A DNA stretch of 14,795 nt. Source: an uncultured Oscillospiraceae bacterium (GTDB lineage Bacteria; Bacillota; Clostridia; Oscillospirales; Oscillospiraceae). Position 1 is the stretch's first letter, and each line of letters opens with the position of its first letter. The position numbers were made by a program, and so were the translations under genes. The stretch spans positions 1-14,795 of the forward strand of contig CATZRD010000046.1 in NCBI GenBank assembly GCA_958423465.1, written 5' to 3'. Shown one piece after another: positions 1 through 6,689 of the stretch. The notes below the pieces were generated by a model that saw only the letters and a list, made by a program, of their open reading frames with translations, ran no database searches and had not been told where the DNA came from.

Positions 1-120
1 CTCGCTTATCGCTCCTTCCCTTTGTTCGGTTTTCAGGGCGCAGCTCACGATATGCTTTCCTTAGAAGAAGGAAGTGTCAGTAAAGGTTTCTTTGCTCACG
101 TTCTTTTTCGAAAGAAAGTG
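1..120 (+). other. rRNA operon spacer upstream of 5S rRNA
   Basis: No gene is seen here. A stretch at 19-38 (TTTGTTCGGTTTTCAGGG-like) resembles the processing and boxA-related segments that flank rRNA genes in Bacillota. Two small hairpins follow, at about 55-74 and at 95-122. The location just before a 5S gene suggests this is the 23S-5S spacer, but the end of 23S rRNA itself is not visible. Confidence 0.5.
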
Positions 121-238
<118 letters not shown>

Positions 239-243
239 AACAC

Positions 244-277
244 GAGGGACAGCCCATGGGCTGCCCCTCATTTTCTT
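244..277 (+). terminator. Rho-independent terminator of the rRNA operon
   Basis: The arms GAGGGACAGCCC (244-255) and GGGCTGCCCCTC (258-269) pair with a single mismatch and are followed by the T-rich run ATTTTCTTCT. It sits 5 bases after the 5S gene and ends the rRNA transcript. The Nudix gene starts only about 28 bases later with no evident promoter, so some read-through may supply that gene. Confidence 0.85.
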
Positions 278-304
278 CTATTTGCTGGAAAGGAGCGATG
301 GAGT

Positions 305-760
305 ATGGCGCGGAGCGAGCTGGTGACGCTGACCAATATGTGCATGATCTATGACAGTCAGGGGAACGTTCTGGTCCAGGACCGGCTGGACCCGGAGTGG
401 CCGGGGGTCACCTTCCCTGGCGGCCATGTGGAGCCCGGCGAGTCCTTCACCGGATCGGTGATCCGTGAGGTCCGGGAAGAGACCGGGCTGACCATCGAGC
501 GTCCCCGGCTGTGCGGCCTGAAGCAGTTCCCCAATGATGACGGCAGCCGGTACATCGTTATCCTCTATAAGACAGACCGCTTTTCCGGGGAACTGAAGTC
601 GTCCCGGGAGGGAAAGGTTTTCTGGATTCCCAGAAATGAGCTTGGCAGGTATCAGCTGCCTGTGAGCTTTGAGGAGATGCTGCGGGTGTTCGAGGAGGAC
701 GGCCTGAGCGAGATGTACGGCCACTGGCAGAACGGCGAATTTCTGCGGGAGCTGCTTTGA
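305..760 (+). CDS. Nudix (MutT-like) hydrolase
   Basis: This 151-residue protein belongs to the Nudix pyrophosphohydrolase family, which cleaves nucleoside diphosphates linked to another moiety. Many close relatives of this size act as 8-oxo-dGTP diphosphatases that clean the nucleotide pool. The full Nudix box GX5EX7REUXEEXGU is present: G40, E46, R54, E55, E58, E59, G61. The N-terminus (MARSELVTLTNMCMIYD) resembles the MutX-type subgroup of Gram-positive bacteria. The start at 305 follows GGAG at 292-295 with a normal spacing. The ATG at 298 opens a different, short frame. No good promoter is seen between the rRNA terminator and the gene. The substrate is not determined by the sequence; 8-oxo-dGTP is a family-based guess. 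Confidence 0.93.
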   Translation: MARSELVTLTNMCMIYDSQGNVLVQDRLDPEWPGVTFPGGHVEPGESFTGSVIREVREETGLTIERPRLCGLKQFPNDDGSRYIVILYKTDRFSGELKSSREGKVFWIPRNELGRYQLPVSFEEMLRVFEEDGLSEMYGHWQNGEFLRELL

Positions 761-845
761 CGCCCCATCCAATTCCACGCGTTATGCGGAAAGCGGGACG
801 CCAAAGCGCATATGCTGCGAGAAGCAGCCTGGAAAAGGAGATGAC

Positions 846-1748
846 ATGAGAATCAAGCGCGTGCCCATCGGCCTGCGGACCATTAAGACCGCCGCGGCTA
901 TCATCATCGCCATGGTCGTTGTGGACCTCTACGGGGCTACTGCCTCCCGGCTGATCTTCGCCATGCTGGGCGCTATGGCAGCCGTGCAGCCAACGTTCCG
1001 GGAGTCGGTGGAGGCGTGCCTCTCCGATATTCTGGGGGTGATCTTCGGCGCGCTGGCGGGCGTTCTGCTGTCCATGCTGCCCATCAGCCACCTGGCGGCC
1101 ACCGGAATCGGCGTGATCCTGATCATTACACTGTACAACATGCTCCATGTGACCATATCCCCGTCGCTGCCCTGCTTTATTCTGGTGATGCTGTGCACGA
1201 CGCCGGATATCGCGCCCGTGGAGTACGCCCTGGGCCGCATCTGGGACACCGCCATCGGTCTTGGGGTGGGCATGGCCGTCAACATGCTGGTGTTCCCCTA
1301 TGACAACAGCCGGCAGATCCGCTCCACCATCGAGAGTCTGGACCGGGATCTGATCCTCTTTCTGGAGGAGCTGTTCGACGGCGACGAGGCCCTGCCGGAC
1401 GCGGGGGACGTATCGAAGAAGCTCCAGGCTCTGGAGCGGCAGCTGGCGGTCTTTGAGAATCAGAAGCTGCTCCTTCACCTCCGCCGGCAGAAGCGGGAGC
1501 TGGAGCGGCTGCACCTGTGCGAGCGCCGGGCGGCGGAGCTGGTGGCCCAGCTCCAGGTGCTGGCCCGGATGGGGCTCCCCGGCCGGCTGAACGATGAAAA
1601 CCGCCGCCGGCTGGCGGCCTGCGGCGCGGAGATTCGGGACACGCGGCCTCTGGACTCTGTGATGGAGCTGGACGTAGTGACCAACTACCATGTGGGGCAG
1701 ATCCTGACCCTCCGCCGGGAGCTGCTGAAGGAACTGCGGGGCGCGTGA
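846..1748 (+). CDS. Aromatic acid exporter family / FUSC-like membrane protein (DUF939)
   Basis: This 300-residue membrane protein has the layout of the ArAE_1/DUF939 family. About five or six hydrophobic segments lie in the first 150 residues (roughly 15-35, 60-80, 83-103, 106-120 and 131-150). A charged, helix-prone cytoplasmic half follows, rich in Leu, Arg and Glu, with possible coiled coils around residues 190-235. Family members are annotated as efflux proteins for aromatic carboxylates by analogy with AaeB/FUSC, but few have been tested. AAAAGGAG at 834-841 precedes the ATG. A possible weak promoter (TTGACG at 757-762) overlaps the stop of the Nudix gene, and a small hairpin (GCTGC-GAGA-AGCAGC) lies at about 812-826. 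A strong terminator follows 12 bases after the stop. The transported substrate is unknown. Confidence 0.87.
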   Translation: MRIKRVPIGLRTIKTAAAIIIAMVVVDLYGATASRLIFAMLGAMAAVQPTFRESVEACLSDILGVIFGALAGVLLSMLPISHLAATGIGVILIITLYNMLHVTISPSLPCFILVMLCTTPDIAPVEYALGRIWDTAIGLGVGMAVNMLVFPYDNSRQIRSTIESLDRDLILFLEELFDGDEALPDAGDVSKKLQALERQLAVFENQKLLLHLRRQKRELERLHLCERRAAELVAQLQVLARMGLPGRLNDENRRRLAACGAEIRDTRPLDSVMELDVVTNYHVGQILTLRRELLKELRGA

Positions 1749-1760
1749 CCGATGGTTCGG

Positions 1761-1791
1761 GAGAGGAGCGGCGAAAGCCGCTCCTCTCTTT
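1761..1791 (+). terminator. Rho-independent terminator
   Basis: A perfect 12-bp stem (1761-1772 with 1777-1788) is closed by a GAAA tetraloop and followed by TTT. It ends the Nudix / membrane protein unit and isolates the LytTR operon downstream. Confidence 0.93.
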
Positions 1792-1811
1792 CGATTCCTG
1801 CCGCTCCGGGG

Positions 1812-1861
1812 CGCTGGGGACGGTATTTCCCCCGCTGAGGCCCGGGAAATGACCGCTGGGG
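1812..1861 (+). repeat. Three phased direct repeats, candidate LytTR-binding boxes
   Basis: CGCTGGGG (1812-1819), CGCTGAGG (1833-1840) and CGCTGGGG (1854-1861) start exactly 21 bases apart, two helical turns. The array ends nine bases before the -35 of the LytTR operon promoter, which is the usual place for an activator. Regulators with LytTR domains typically bind pairs of 9-bp direct repeats separated by 12 bp, the same 21-bp period. The motif itself does not match the published AT-rich LytTR consensus, so binding is an inference from phasing and position. The same 8-mer also occurs once alone at 9445-9452. Confidence 0.5.
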
Positions 1862-1870
1862 GGAAGCCCC

Positions 1871-1898
1871 TTGCGCTTTCCGCCGGGCCTGTTACAAT
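1871..1898 (+). promoter_or_regulatory. Sigma-A promoter of the LytTR-DUF3021 operon
   Basis: A -35 TTGCGC (1871-1876) and a -10 TACAAT (1893-1898) are separated by 16 bases. Transcription would start near 1905, leaving a leader of under 20 bases with AAAGGAGG at about 1906-1913. Confidence 0.72.
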
Positions 1899-1921
1899 GG
1901 GCTTGAAAGGAGGGAGCGCGA

Positions 1922-2380
1922 ATGAAGATCACGCTGAACCAGGACCCGTCCTTCCCGGAGACGGAGGTGGTCATCAACTGTCCCCAGGCGGACGAGGAGA
2001 TCCTGCGCCTGGTGGCCATGCTCCGGGTCCACCAGCGGAAGCTGGTGGGGCTGCTGGAGGGGGAGAGCCATCTGCTGGACGTGAAGGACGTGCTCTACAT
2101 CGACACGGCGGACAAGCGCGCGTTTCTGTACACCCCGGGCCGGGTGTACGAGAGCGCCCTGCGGCTCTACGAGCTGGAGGAGGCCCTGGCGGGGCTGGAG
2201 TTCTGCCGGGCCAGCCGGTCCTGCCTGGTGAATTTCCGCCATGTCCGGTCCATCCGGCCGGAGCTGGGGGGACGGCTGCAGGTGACGGTGGAGGGCGGCG
2301 AGCGGCTGTATGTGTCCCGCCAGTGCGCGCCGGTCTGGAGAGAGAAGCTGCGGGAGCTGGAAAGGAGCTTTGGAAAATGA
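1922..2380 (+). CDS. LytTR-family DNA-binding transcriptional regulator
   Basis: This 152-residue protein has no receiver domain. Residues about 1-45 form a short N-terminal extension. Residues about 50-148 are a LytTR DNA-binding domain, recognisable from the blocks DVKDVLYIDTADKRAFLYT, FCRASRSCLVNFRHVRSI and ERLYVSRQ. Stand-alone LytTR regulators paired with a membrane protein are known as LytTR regulatory systems; HdrRM and BrsRM of Streptococcus mutans are the best-studied examples. There the membrane partner holds the regulator inactive. Here the stop codon overlaps the start of a DUF3021 membrane gene (ATGA, 2377-2380), so the two are translationally coupled. The start at 1922 follows AAGGAGG closely. 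Autoregulation through the repeats upstream is likely but inferred. Confidence 0.92.
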   Translation: MKITLNQDPSFPETEVVINCPQADEEILRLVAMLRVHQRKLVGLLEGESHLLDVKDVLYIDTADKRAFLYTPGRVYESALRLYELEEALAGLEFCRASRSCLVNFRHVRSIRPELGGRLQVTVEGGERLYVSRQCAPVWREKLRELERSFGK

Positions 2381-2823
2381 AACGGTTTTTCAGATTTGTG
2401 ATGGAGTGGAAAACGGGGGCCTGCCTGATGTTCACCGGCACCATGGTCCTGTATCTGGTGATCTGCCAGATTTTGGGGGAGCAGGCGGCGCCGGTGGGCA
2501 CCCTGTGGTCCCTGCTGCTGGTCAGCGCGGCGGGGACCCTGCTCCAGGTCCTGTGCTTTACGGAGCTTGTTATCCGGCGGATGCGGTACACGACGCGGCT
2601 GGCCCTGTTCTGCCTGCTGTTTCTGCCGGTACTGGCGGCCATCGCCTGGGCCTTCCGGTGGTTTCCCATGGAATCGGGAAGCTGGCTGGTATTTCTGGGC
2701 ATCTTTCTGGCGGTGTTCCTGGTGATGACCCTGGGCTTCGAGCTGTGGTTCCGGGCCGCCGGCCGGAGGTACGACGGGATTCTGGGCCAGTACCGCCGGG
2801 AGCGGGAAAAGGCCGAAGAGTAA
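2377..2823 (+). CDS. DUF3021 family membrane protein
   Basis: This 148-residue protein has four hydrophobic segments at roughly residues 13-33, 42-62, 72-94 and 100-124, and a charged C-terminal tail (YRREREKAEE). Length, topology and coupling to a LytTR regulator match the DUF3021 family. The start at 2377 overlaps the regulator's stop as ATGA and has AAAGGAG at about 2361-2367. By analogy with HdrM and BrsM it probably tethers or inhibits the LytTR regulator at the membrane, and may sense a membrane-related signal. That role is not established for DUF3021 as a whole. The overlapping long frame starting at 1849 has a low-complexity Gly/Ala/Pro first half and is not used. Confidence 0.86.
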   Translation: MKRFFRFVMEWKTGACLMFTGTMVLYLVICQILGEQAAPVGTLWSLLLVSAAGTLLQVLCFTELVIRRMRYTTRLALFCLLFLPVLAAIAWAFRWFPMESGSWLVFLGIFLAVFLVMTLGFELWFRAAGRRYDGILGQYRREREKAEE

Positions 2824-2833
2824 TAGACCGAAA

Positions 2834-2864
2834 GGGGGGAGCGGCATTCCGCCGCTCCCCCTTT
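2834..2864. terminator. Bidirectional terminator between convergent operons
   Basis: GGGGGAGCGGC pairs with GCCGCTCCCCC around an ATTCC loop. It is flanked by AAA on the left and TTT on the right, so it can act for transcripts from both sides. It lies 10 bases after the DUF3021 stop and five bases beyond the end of the leftward ABC gene. Confidence 0.82.
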
Positions 2865-2868
2865 GCGC

Positions 2869-4743
2869 TTATGTGTAGTACTGGGCCTGGGCCTGCCAGA
2901 GCTGGTAATACTTCCCGCTTTGGTTCTCCACCAAGCTGTCGTGGCTGCCCTGCTGGACCACGCTCCCCTGGTCGAACACCAGAATGTCGTCGCAGAACCG
3001 GCAGGAGGACAGCCGGTGGCTGATATACACCGCGGTTTTGTCCCCCACGATCTTGTCGAAGCCGGCGTACACCGCCGCCTCGGCCACCGGGTCCAGGGCC
3101 GCCGTGGGCTCGTCCAAAATGATGAAGGGCGCGTCCTTGTAGAGGGCCCGGGCCAGGGCGATCTTCTGGGCCTCCCCGCCGGAGACGTCCACGCCCTTTT
3201 CCGTCAGCTCCCGGTAGAGATAGGTGTCCAGCCCCTGGGGCATGGTCTCCAGCCGTTCGCCAAAGCCCGCGTCTGTGAGACACCGGCGGACCCGCTCCGG
3301 GTCGTAGTCCACCCGGGCGGCCACGTTCTGACCCAGCGGGAGGGCAAAGAGCTTGAAGTCCTGAAACACCACGGAAAAGACGGAGAGGTACTGGGCGTAG
3401 TCGTACTTGCGGATGTTGATGCCGTTGAGGAGGATCTCCCCCTCGGTGGGGTCGTACAGCCGGCACAGAAGCTTGATGAAGGTGGTCTTGCCGCTGCCGT
3501 TAGGGCCCACCACCGCCAGCCGCTGGCCCACCCGGAACTTCATGTTCACATGGCGCAGGGCGTAAGATTCGCTGCCGGGATAGCGGAAGGACACGTCCCG
3601 AAACTCGATCTCATAGTCCCGGTCCCGGCGCTTTTCCACCGACAGGCTGCCCTGGTACATGGCGTTGGGGATGTCCAGATACCGGAAGCACTTCTTGAGG
3701 AAGGGAGCGTTGTTTTTCGTCTGGCCCAGAAGCTGGAGCAGGGTGGAGAGATTGTCCGCCACCAGACTGAGGGAGGCCACATACTGGGCGATGGCCCCCA
3801 CGCCGAAGGCCCCCGCCAGCGCCTTCAGCCCCACAAAGGCGTAGGCCGCAGCGGTAAAGGAGGCGGTGACCGCCGTGGACGCCGCCGCCAGCAGGCCCAT
3901 GGGTCCCCGGGCCAGCCGGGCGAAGGGGCCCTTGGAGAGGAAGGTCGTGGTCTTGTCGCAGTTGTGGGCGGCGCAGAATTTCTCCTGCCGGTAGATCCGC
4001 ACGTCCGCCGCCCGCTCCCGGTTGAATCCCAGGAAGCCGTAGAACCCGAAGAGGCGGTTGGCCAGGGCGTGGTCGTCGCTGACCCTGGCCCAGTAGCTGT
4101 CGGACTTGGTGTAGAGGGCCGGGGCGGCGGTGACGATGAGGAGCATCAGCGCCGCCATGGCCGCCAGGTACATAGGGGAGCCCAGAAAGGCGTAAGGGCT
4201 GCCGGCGGGCACCGGGGCGGTAAAGAGGGAGAAGGTCATGGCCGCGCCGCCCAGCAGGGAGGCGACGGCCCTTGCGGCCTCCACCGAGTACCGGTACAGC
4301 TTGTTCAGGCCCCAGCCGCTGCCCCGCTGGTCCGCCCAGATGTCCGAGTAGAGCTGCTGGGTCTGGGGATCGTCGGCGTCGGCAAAGTCCATGTCCATTT
4401 GCTTTTGGGAGAAGATGAGGTACTGCTGGAAGTACCGCAGCTCCTCCCCGGCGGTCTTGACCCGGCGGAGGAGGGCCGTCACCAGAGAAACGGCGGCGGC
4501 GGAGAACAGGGCGATCAGCACCCAGTTCCGAAGGGCGGTGGGGTCCCGGTTTCCCGCCAGCTCCCCCAGGATGCGGGCGGAAAGGTAGATGCCCAGGTAG
4601 GGGGTCAGAGCCTCCCAGGCCGCCAGGGCCATCTGGGCCGCCATGGGTCCGGGACTGGTCTTCAGCAGCAGGACGAAGCCACGGCGGTTCAGGCGGAGGC
4701 ACTCCCGCCAGGAGAGGGCGTCTTTCTTCTCAGGCTTCTTCAT
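2869..4743 (-). CDS. ABC exporter half-transporter (membrane domain fused to ATPase), second of a pair
   Basis: This 624-residue fused ABC half-transporter has hydrophobic helices between residues about 25 and 340 and an ATPase domain from about 378. Walker A is GPNGSGKTT at 413-421. The Q-loop is Q461, the signature VSGGEAQ is at 520-526, Walker B is IILDE at 541-545 and the H-loop is H576. The signature departs from the usual LSGGQ of its partner, a mild version of the asymmetry seen in heterodimeric exporters, but the catalytic glutamate E545 is intact. Its start lies inside the end of the upstream ABC gene (14-base overlap, AGGAGG within that gene), so the two are coupled and very likely form a heterodimer in the membrane. 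The gene ends at the bidirectional terminator. The substrate is unknown; a peptide, lipid or drug would all fit. Confidence 0.92.
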   Translation of the reverse strand: MKKPEKKDALSWRECLRLNRRGFVLLLKTSPGPMAAQMALAAWEALTPYLGIYLSARILGELAGNRDPTALRNWVLIALFSAAAVSLVTALLRRVKTAGEELRYFQQYLIFSQKQMDMDFADADDPQTQQLYSDIWADQRGSGWGLNKLYRYSVEAARAVASLLGGAAMTFSLFTAPVPAGSPYAFLGSPMYLAAMAALMLLIVTAAPALYTKSDSYWARVSDDHALANRLFGFYGFLGFNRERAADVRIYRQEKFCAAHNCDKTTTFLSKGPFARLARGPMGLLAAASTAVTASFTAAAYAFVGLKALAGAFGVGAIAQYVASLSLVADNLSTLLQLLGQTKNNAPFLKKCFRYLDIPNAMYQGSLSVEKRRDRDYEIEFRDVSFRYPGSESYALRHVNMKFRVGQRLAVVGPNGSGKTTFIKLLCRLYDPTEGEILLNGINIRKYDYAQYLSVFSVVFQDFKLFALPLGQNVAARVDYDPERVRRCLTDAGFGERLETMPQGLDTYLYRELTEKGVDVSGGEAQKIALARALYKDAPFIILDEPTAALDPVAEAAVYAGFDKIVGDKTAVYISHRLSSCRFCDDILVFDQGSVVQQGSHDSLVENQSGKYYQLWQAQAQYYT

Positions 4744-6580
4744 GGCTCACGGCCTCCTTCCGGTAGTACTTGCTCTGGATCTCGAAGAGCTGGGCGTACT
4801 GGCCCCCCAGGGCCAGCAGGGACTCGTGGGTGCCCTCCTCGGCGATGCGGTGGTCCGCCAGGAACAGCACCCGGTCGCAGAACCGGGTGGAGGCCATCCG
4901 GTGGCTGATGTACACCGAGGAGCAGCCCCGGGTCATCTCCGCGTACTTTTCGTAGAGGTCCGCCTCGGCGATGGGGTCCAGGGCGGCGGTGGGTTCGTCC
5001 AGAAAGACGAAGGGGGCGTCCTTGTACAGCGCCCGGGCCAGCATCAGCCGCTGGATCTGCCCCCCGGAGAGCTGGACGCCGTCGGGGTAGACCCTGCGCT
5101 CCAGCAGGGCGTCGTAGCCGCCGGGGAGGCTCTCGACCTTCTCCGTCAGCCCCGCCTGGGCCACGCAGGCGCGGACCCGGTCCATGTCGATATCCTCCTT
5201 ATGGGGCTCCTGGGCCACGTTGGCGGCCACGGAGGCGGCCATGACGGAAAAATCCTGAAACACGGCGGCAAAGAGGGTGTAGTAGTCCCGGCGGTCAAAC
5301 TGCCGGATGTCCTCCCCGTCCAGCAGCACACGGCCCTCGGTGGGGTCCAGAAAGCCGCACAGCAGCTTCACCAGGGTGGTCTTGCCCGCTCCGTTGAGGC
5401 CCACCACCGCCAGCTTTTCCCCGGGGTGGAGGGTCAGGTCGATGTGGCTGAGGGTGTCCTCCTCCGCCTCGGGGTAGCGGAAGGAGACGTTTTCCAAAGT
5501 GAGGGTGTGCTGGTCCTCCCGCCGGGCGGAGAGGGGTTTGCCCCCCTCAAAGGTGAAGGGCTCCGGGTAGTCCAGCACCTCCCGGATGACGCTGAGGTCC
5601 AGACTCTGGCGGTAGAGGGTGGTCAGATGGGTGAGGATGCCCACCACCCAGGCGGAGAAGCCCCCCACGGCGGAGAAGTACAGCAGGAACTGGGCGGTGG
5701 TCAGCTCCCCCGTCAGCACCAGACCGATGAGGTAGGCGTAGGCGGCGCCGTTGCGGAGGAAGGCCAGGACCAGGTCCAACACCTCTCCCCAGAGCTGCCG
5801 GGTGCCCACCTTCCACTTGAAGTCCCGGTAGGCGGTGAGGGCCTTGCCCGTCACCTCCTCCAGCCAGGGCCGCAGGTGGAAGAGGCGGATGTCCTTGGTA
5901 AAGCTGGCGTCCTTGGCCCGGTCCACGTGGTACAGGATGGCCTGGGTCAGGGCGGCCTCCTCCTCCCGGTGGCGGTAGGCGTAATCGCTGAGGCGCTTGG
6001 TCACCCAATACCCCAGACCGGCGGTGGCCAGCACCAGAGCCACGATCCACCACTCCAGTGTGGACAGCAGGATCAGGTAGATCACAAAGCCCAGCACGTT
6101 CTGGGCCAGCTCGGTGAGGGTGTCCCACACCGCCTCGGAGGCCTCACTGTTGCCCTCGCAGGCCTGCTGGGCCTTGTTGGCCAGGGCCAGCAGCTTCCCG
6201 TCGGAGAGGTTGGGGTAGGAGGTGCGGCCCAGCTTCTGGTTCAGCATATCCAAAATGGCCGTGCGGATGGTGATGTTGGGAAAGAGCTGATTTTCCACCG
6301 CATAGGTCCTGAGGGCGGCGCAGGCCATGGCCCCCAGGGCAAAAAGCCCGATGGTGGCCAGCAGCTGTCCGGGGGAGACGCCTCCCTCCACGCCCCGCAC
6401 CACCGCCGGAGGCAGGTACAGTCCCACCAGGTTGGACCCCACCGCCGCCAGGGCGATGACCAGCCCCCACAGGGGAGAGGCCAGCTCCCGCTCCCGCCAG
6501 GCGGTGGCCAGCATGAAGCCCACACACCGCCACATACCGTATTTTGGCTTTTCGCTTTTGGCGTTTTTGCTGTTCTCCAA
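4730..6580 (-). CDS. ABC exporter half-transporter (membrane domain fused to ATPase), first of a pair
   Basis: This 616-residue fused ABC half-transporter has hydrophobic helices between residues about 33 and 320 and an ATPase domain from about 358. Walker A is GLNGAGKTT at 394-402. The Q-loop is Q442, the signature LSGGQ is at 504-508, Walker B is FVFLDE at 524-529 and the H-loop is H560. All catalytic residues are canonical. I chose a TTG start at 6580, because AAAGGAG (6590-6596) lies nine bases upstream and the first in-frame ATG (6535) has no ribosome binding site. An upstream TTG at 6628 would overlap the -10 box. The gene follows the kinase gene after 109 bases that hold tandem repeats, a hairpin and a -10 box, so it may have its own regulated promoter. 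It overlaps the next ABC gene by 14 bases. Confidence 0.9.
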   Translation of the reverse strand: MENSKNAKSEKPKYGMWRCVGFMLATAWRERELASPLWGLVIALAAVGSNLVGLYLPPAVVRGVEGGVSPGQLLATIGLFALGAMACAALRTYAVENQLFPNITIRTAILDMLNQKLGRTSYPNLSDGKLLALANKAQQACEGNSEASEAVWDTLTELAQNVLGFVIYLILLSTLEWWIVALVLATAGLGYWVTKRLSDYAYRHREEEAALTQAILYHVDRAKDASFTKDIRLFHLRPWLEEVTGKALTAYRDFKWKVGTRQLWGEVLDLVLAFLRNGAAYAYLIGLVLTGELTTAQFLLYFSAVGGFSAWVVGILTHLTTLYRQSLDLSVIREVLDYPEPFTFEGGKPLSARREDQHTLTLENVSFRYPEAEEDTLSHIDLTLHPGEKLAVVGLNGAGKTTLVKLLCGFLDPTEGRVLLDGEDIRQFDRRDYYTLFAAVFQDFSVMAASVAANVAQEPHKEDIDMDRVRACVAQAGLTEKVESLPGGYDALLERRVYPDGVQLSGGQIQRLMLARALYKDAPFVFLDEPTAALDPIAEADLYEKYAEMTRGCSSVYISHRMASTRFCDRVLFLADHRIAEEGTHESLLALGGQYAQLFEIQSKYYRKEAVSHEEA

Positions 6581-6613
6581 AATGAATCGCTCCTTTCGCG
6601 TTTGACTGCCCAC

Positions 6614-6619
6614 AGTATA
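6614..6619 (-). promoter_or_regulatory. -10 box of a probable activator-dependent ABC promoter
   Basis: On the minus strand TATACT lies 33 bases before the TTG start of the first ABC gene. The position for a -35, 17 bases further up, reads GCCCGC, far from consensus. A good -10 with no -35 and phased repeats upstream is the usual look of a promoter that needs an activator. Confidence 0.5.
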
Positions 6620-6621
6620 AC

Positions 6622-6651
6622 CCCCCAAAAGCCGCTGCGGGCTTTTGGGGG
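6622..6651. other. Perfect 12-bp hairpin between the kinase and ABC genes
   Basis: CCCCCAAAAGCC (6622-6633) pairs fully with GGCTTTTGGGGG (6640-6651) around a six-base loop. No U-tract follows on either strand, so it is not a standard terminator. It could be a weak attenuator, an RNA processing or stability element between kinase and exporter, or a DNA site overlapping the -35 region. Confidence 0.6.
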
Positions 6652-6689
6652 ACGAAACGCGCTGTGGCGGGGACGAATCGCGCTGTGGC
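6649..6689. repeat. 20-base tandem direct repeat with 21-base period
   Basis: Two copies of GGGACGAAWCGCGCTGTGGC, differing at one base, occupy 6649-6668 and 6670-6689. They begin one base after the kinase stop codon and lie about 42 to 82 bases upstream of the predicted ABC transcription start. The 21-base period equals that of LytTR-type binding sites, and the locus encodes a LytTR response regulator, so this is a candidate operator. A recent local duplication is the plain alternative. Confidence 0.65.

Noticed and set aside
3..50. 3' end of 23S rRNA
   Set aside because: No conserved 23S 3'-end sequence is recognisable in the first bases, so I describe only spacer.
558..1691. A 377-codon open frame on the minus strand antisense to the Nudix and membrane protein genes
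   Set aside because: It spans two genuine genes and the gap between them, and is rich in Gln, His and Arg in the manner of antisense shadow frames.
2570..3466. Possible small peptide or bacteriocin precursor near the ABC exporter
   Set aside because: I searched the gaps around the exporter and regulator genes for short frames with a double-glycine leader or Cys/Ser/Thr-rich core and found none with a ribosome binding site.
2863..4908. A 681-codon open frame on the plus strand antisense to the second ABC gene
   Set aside because: Same reasoning: skewed composition, no recognisable motif, no ribosome binding site, and it starts inside a terminator region.
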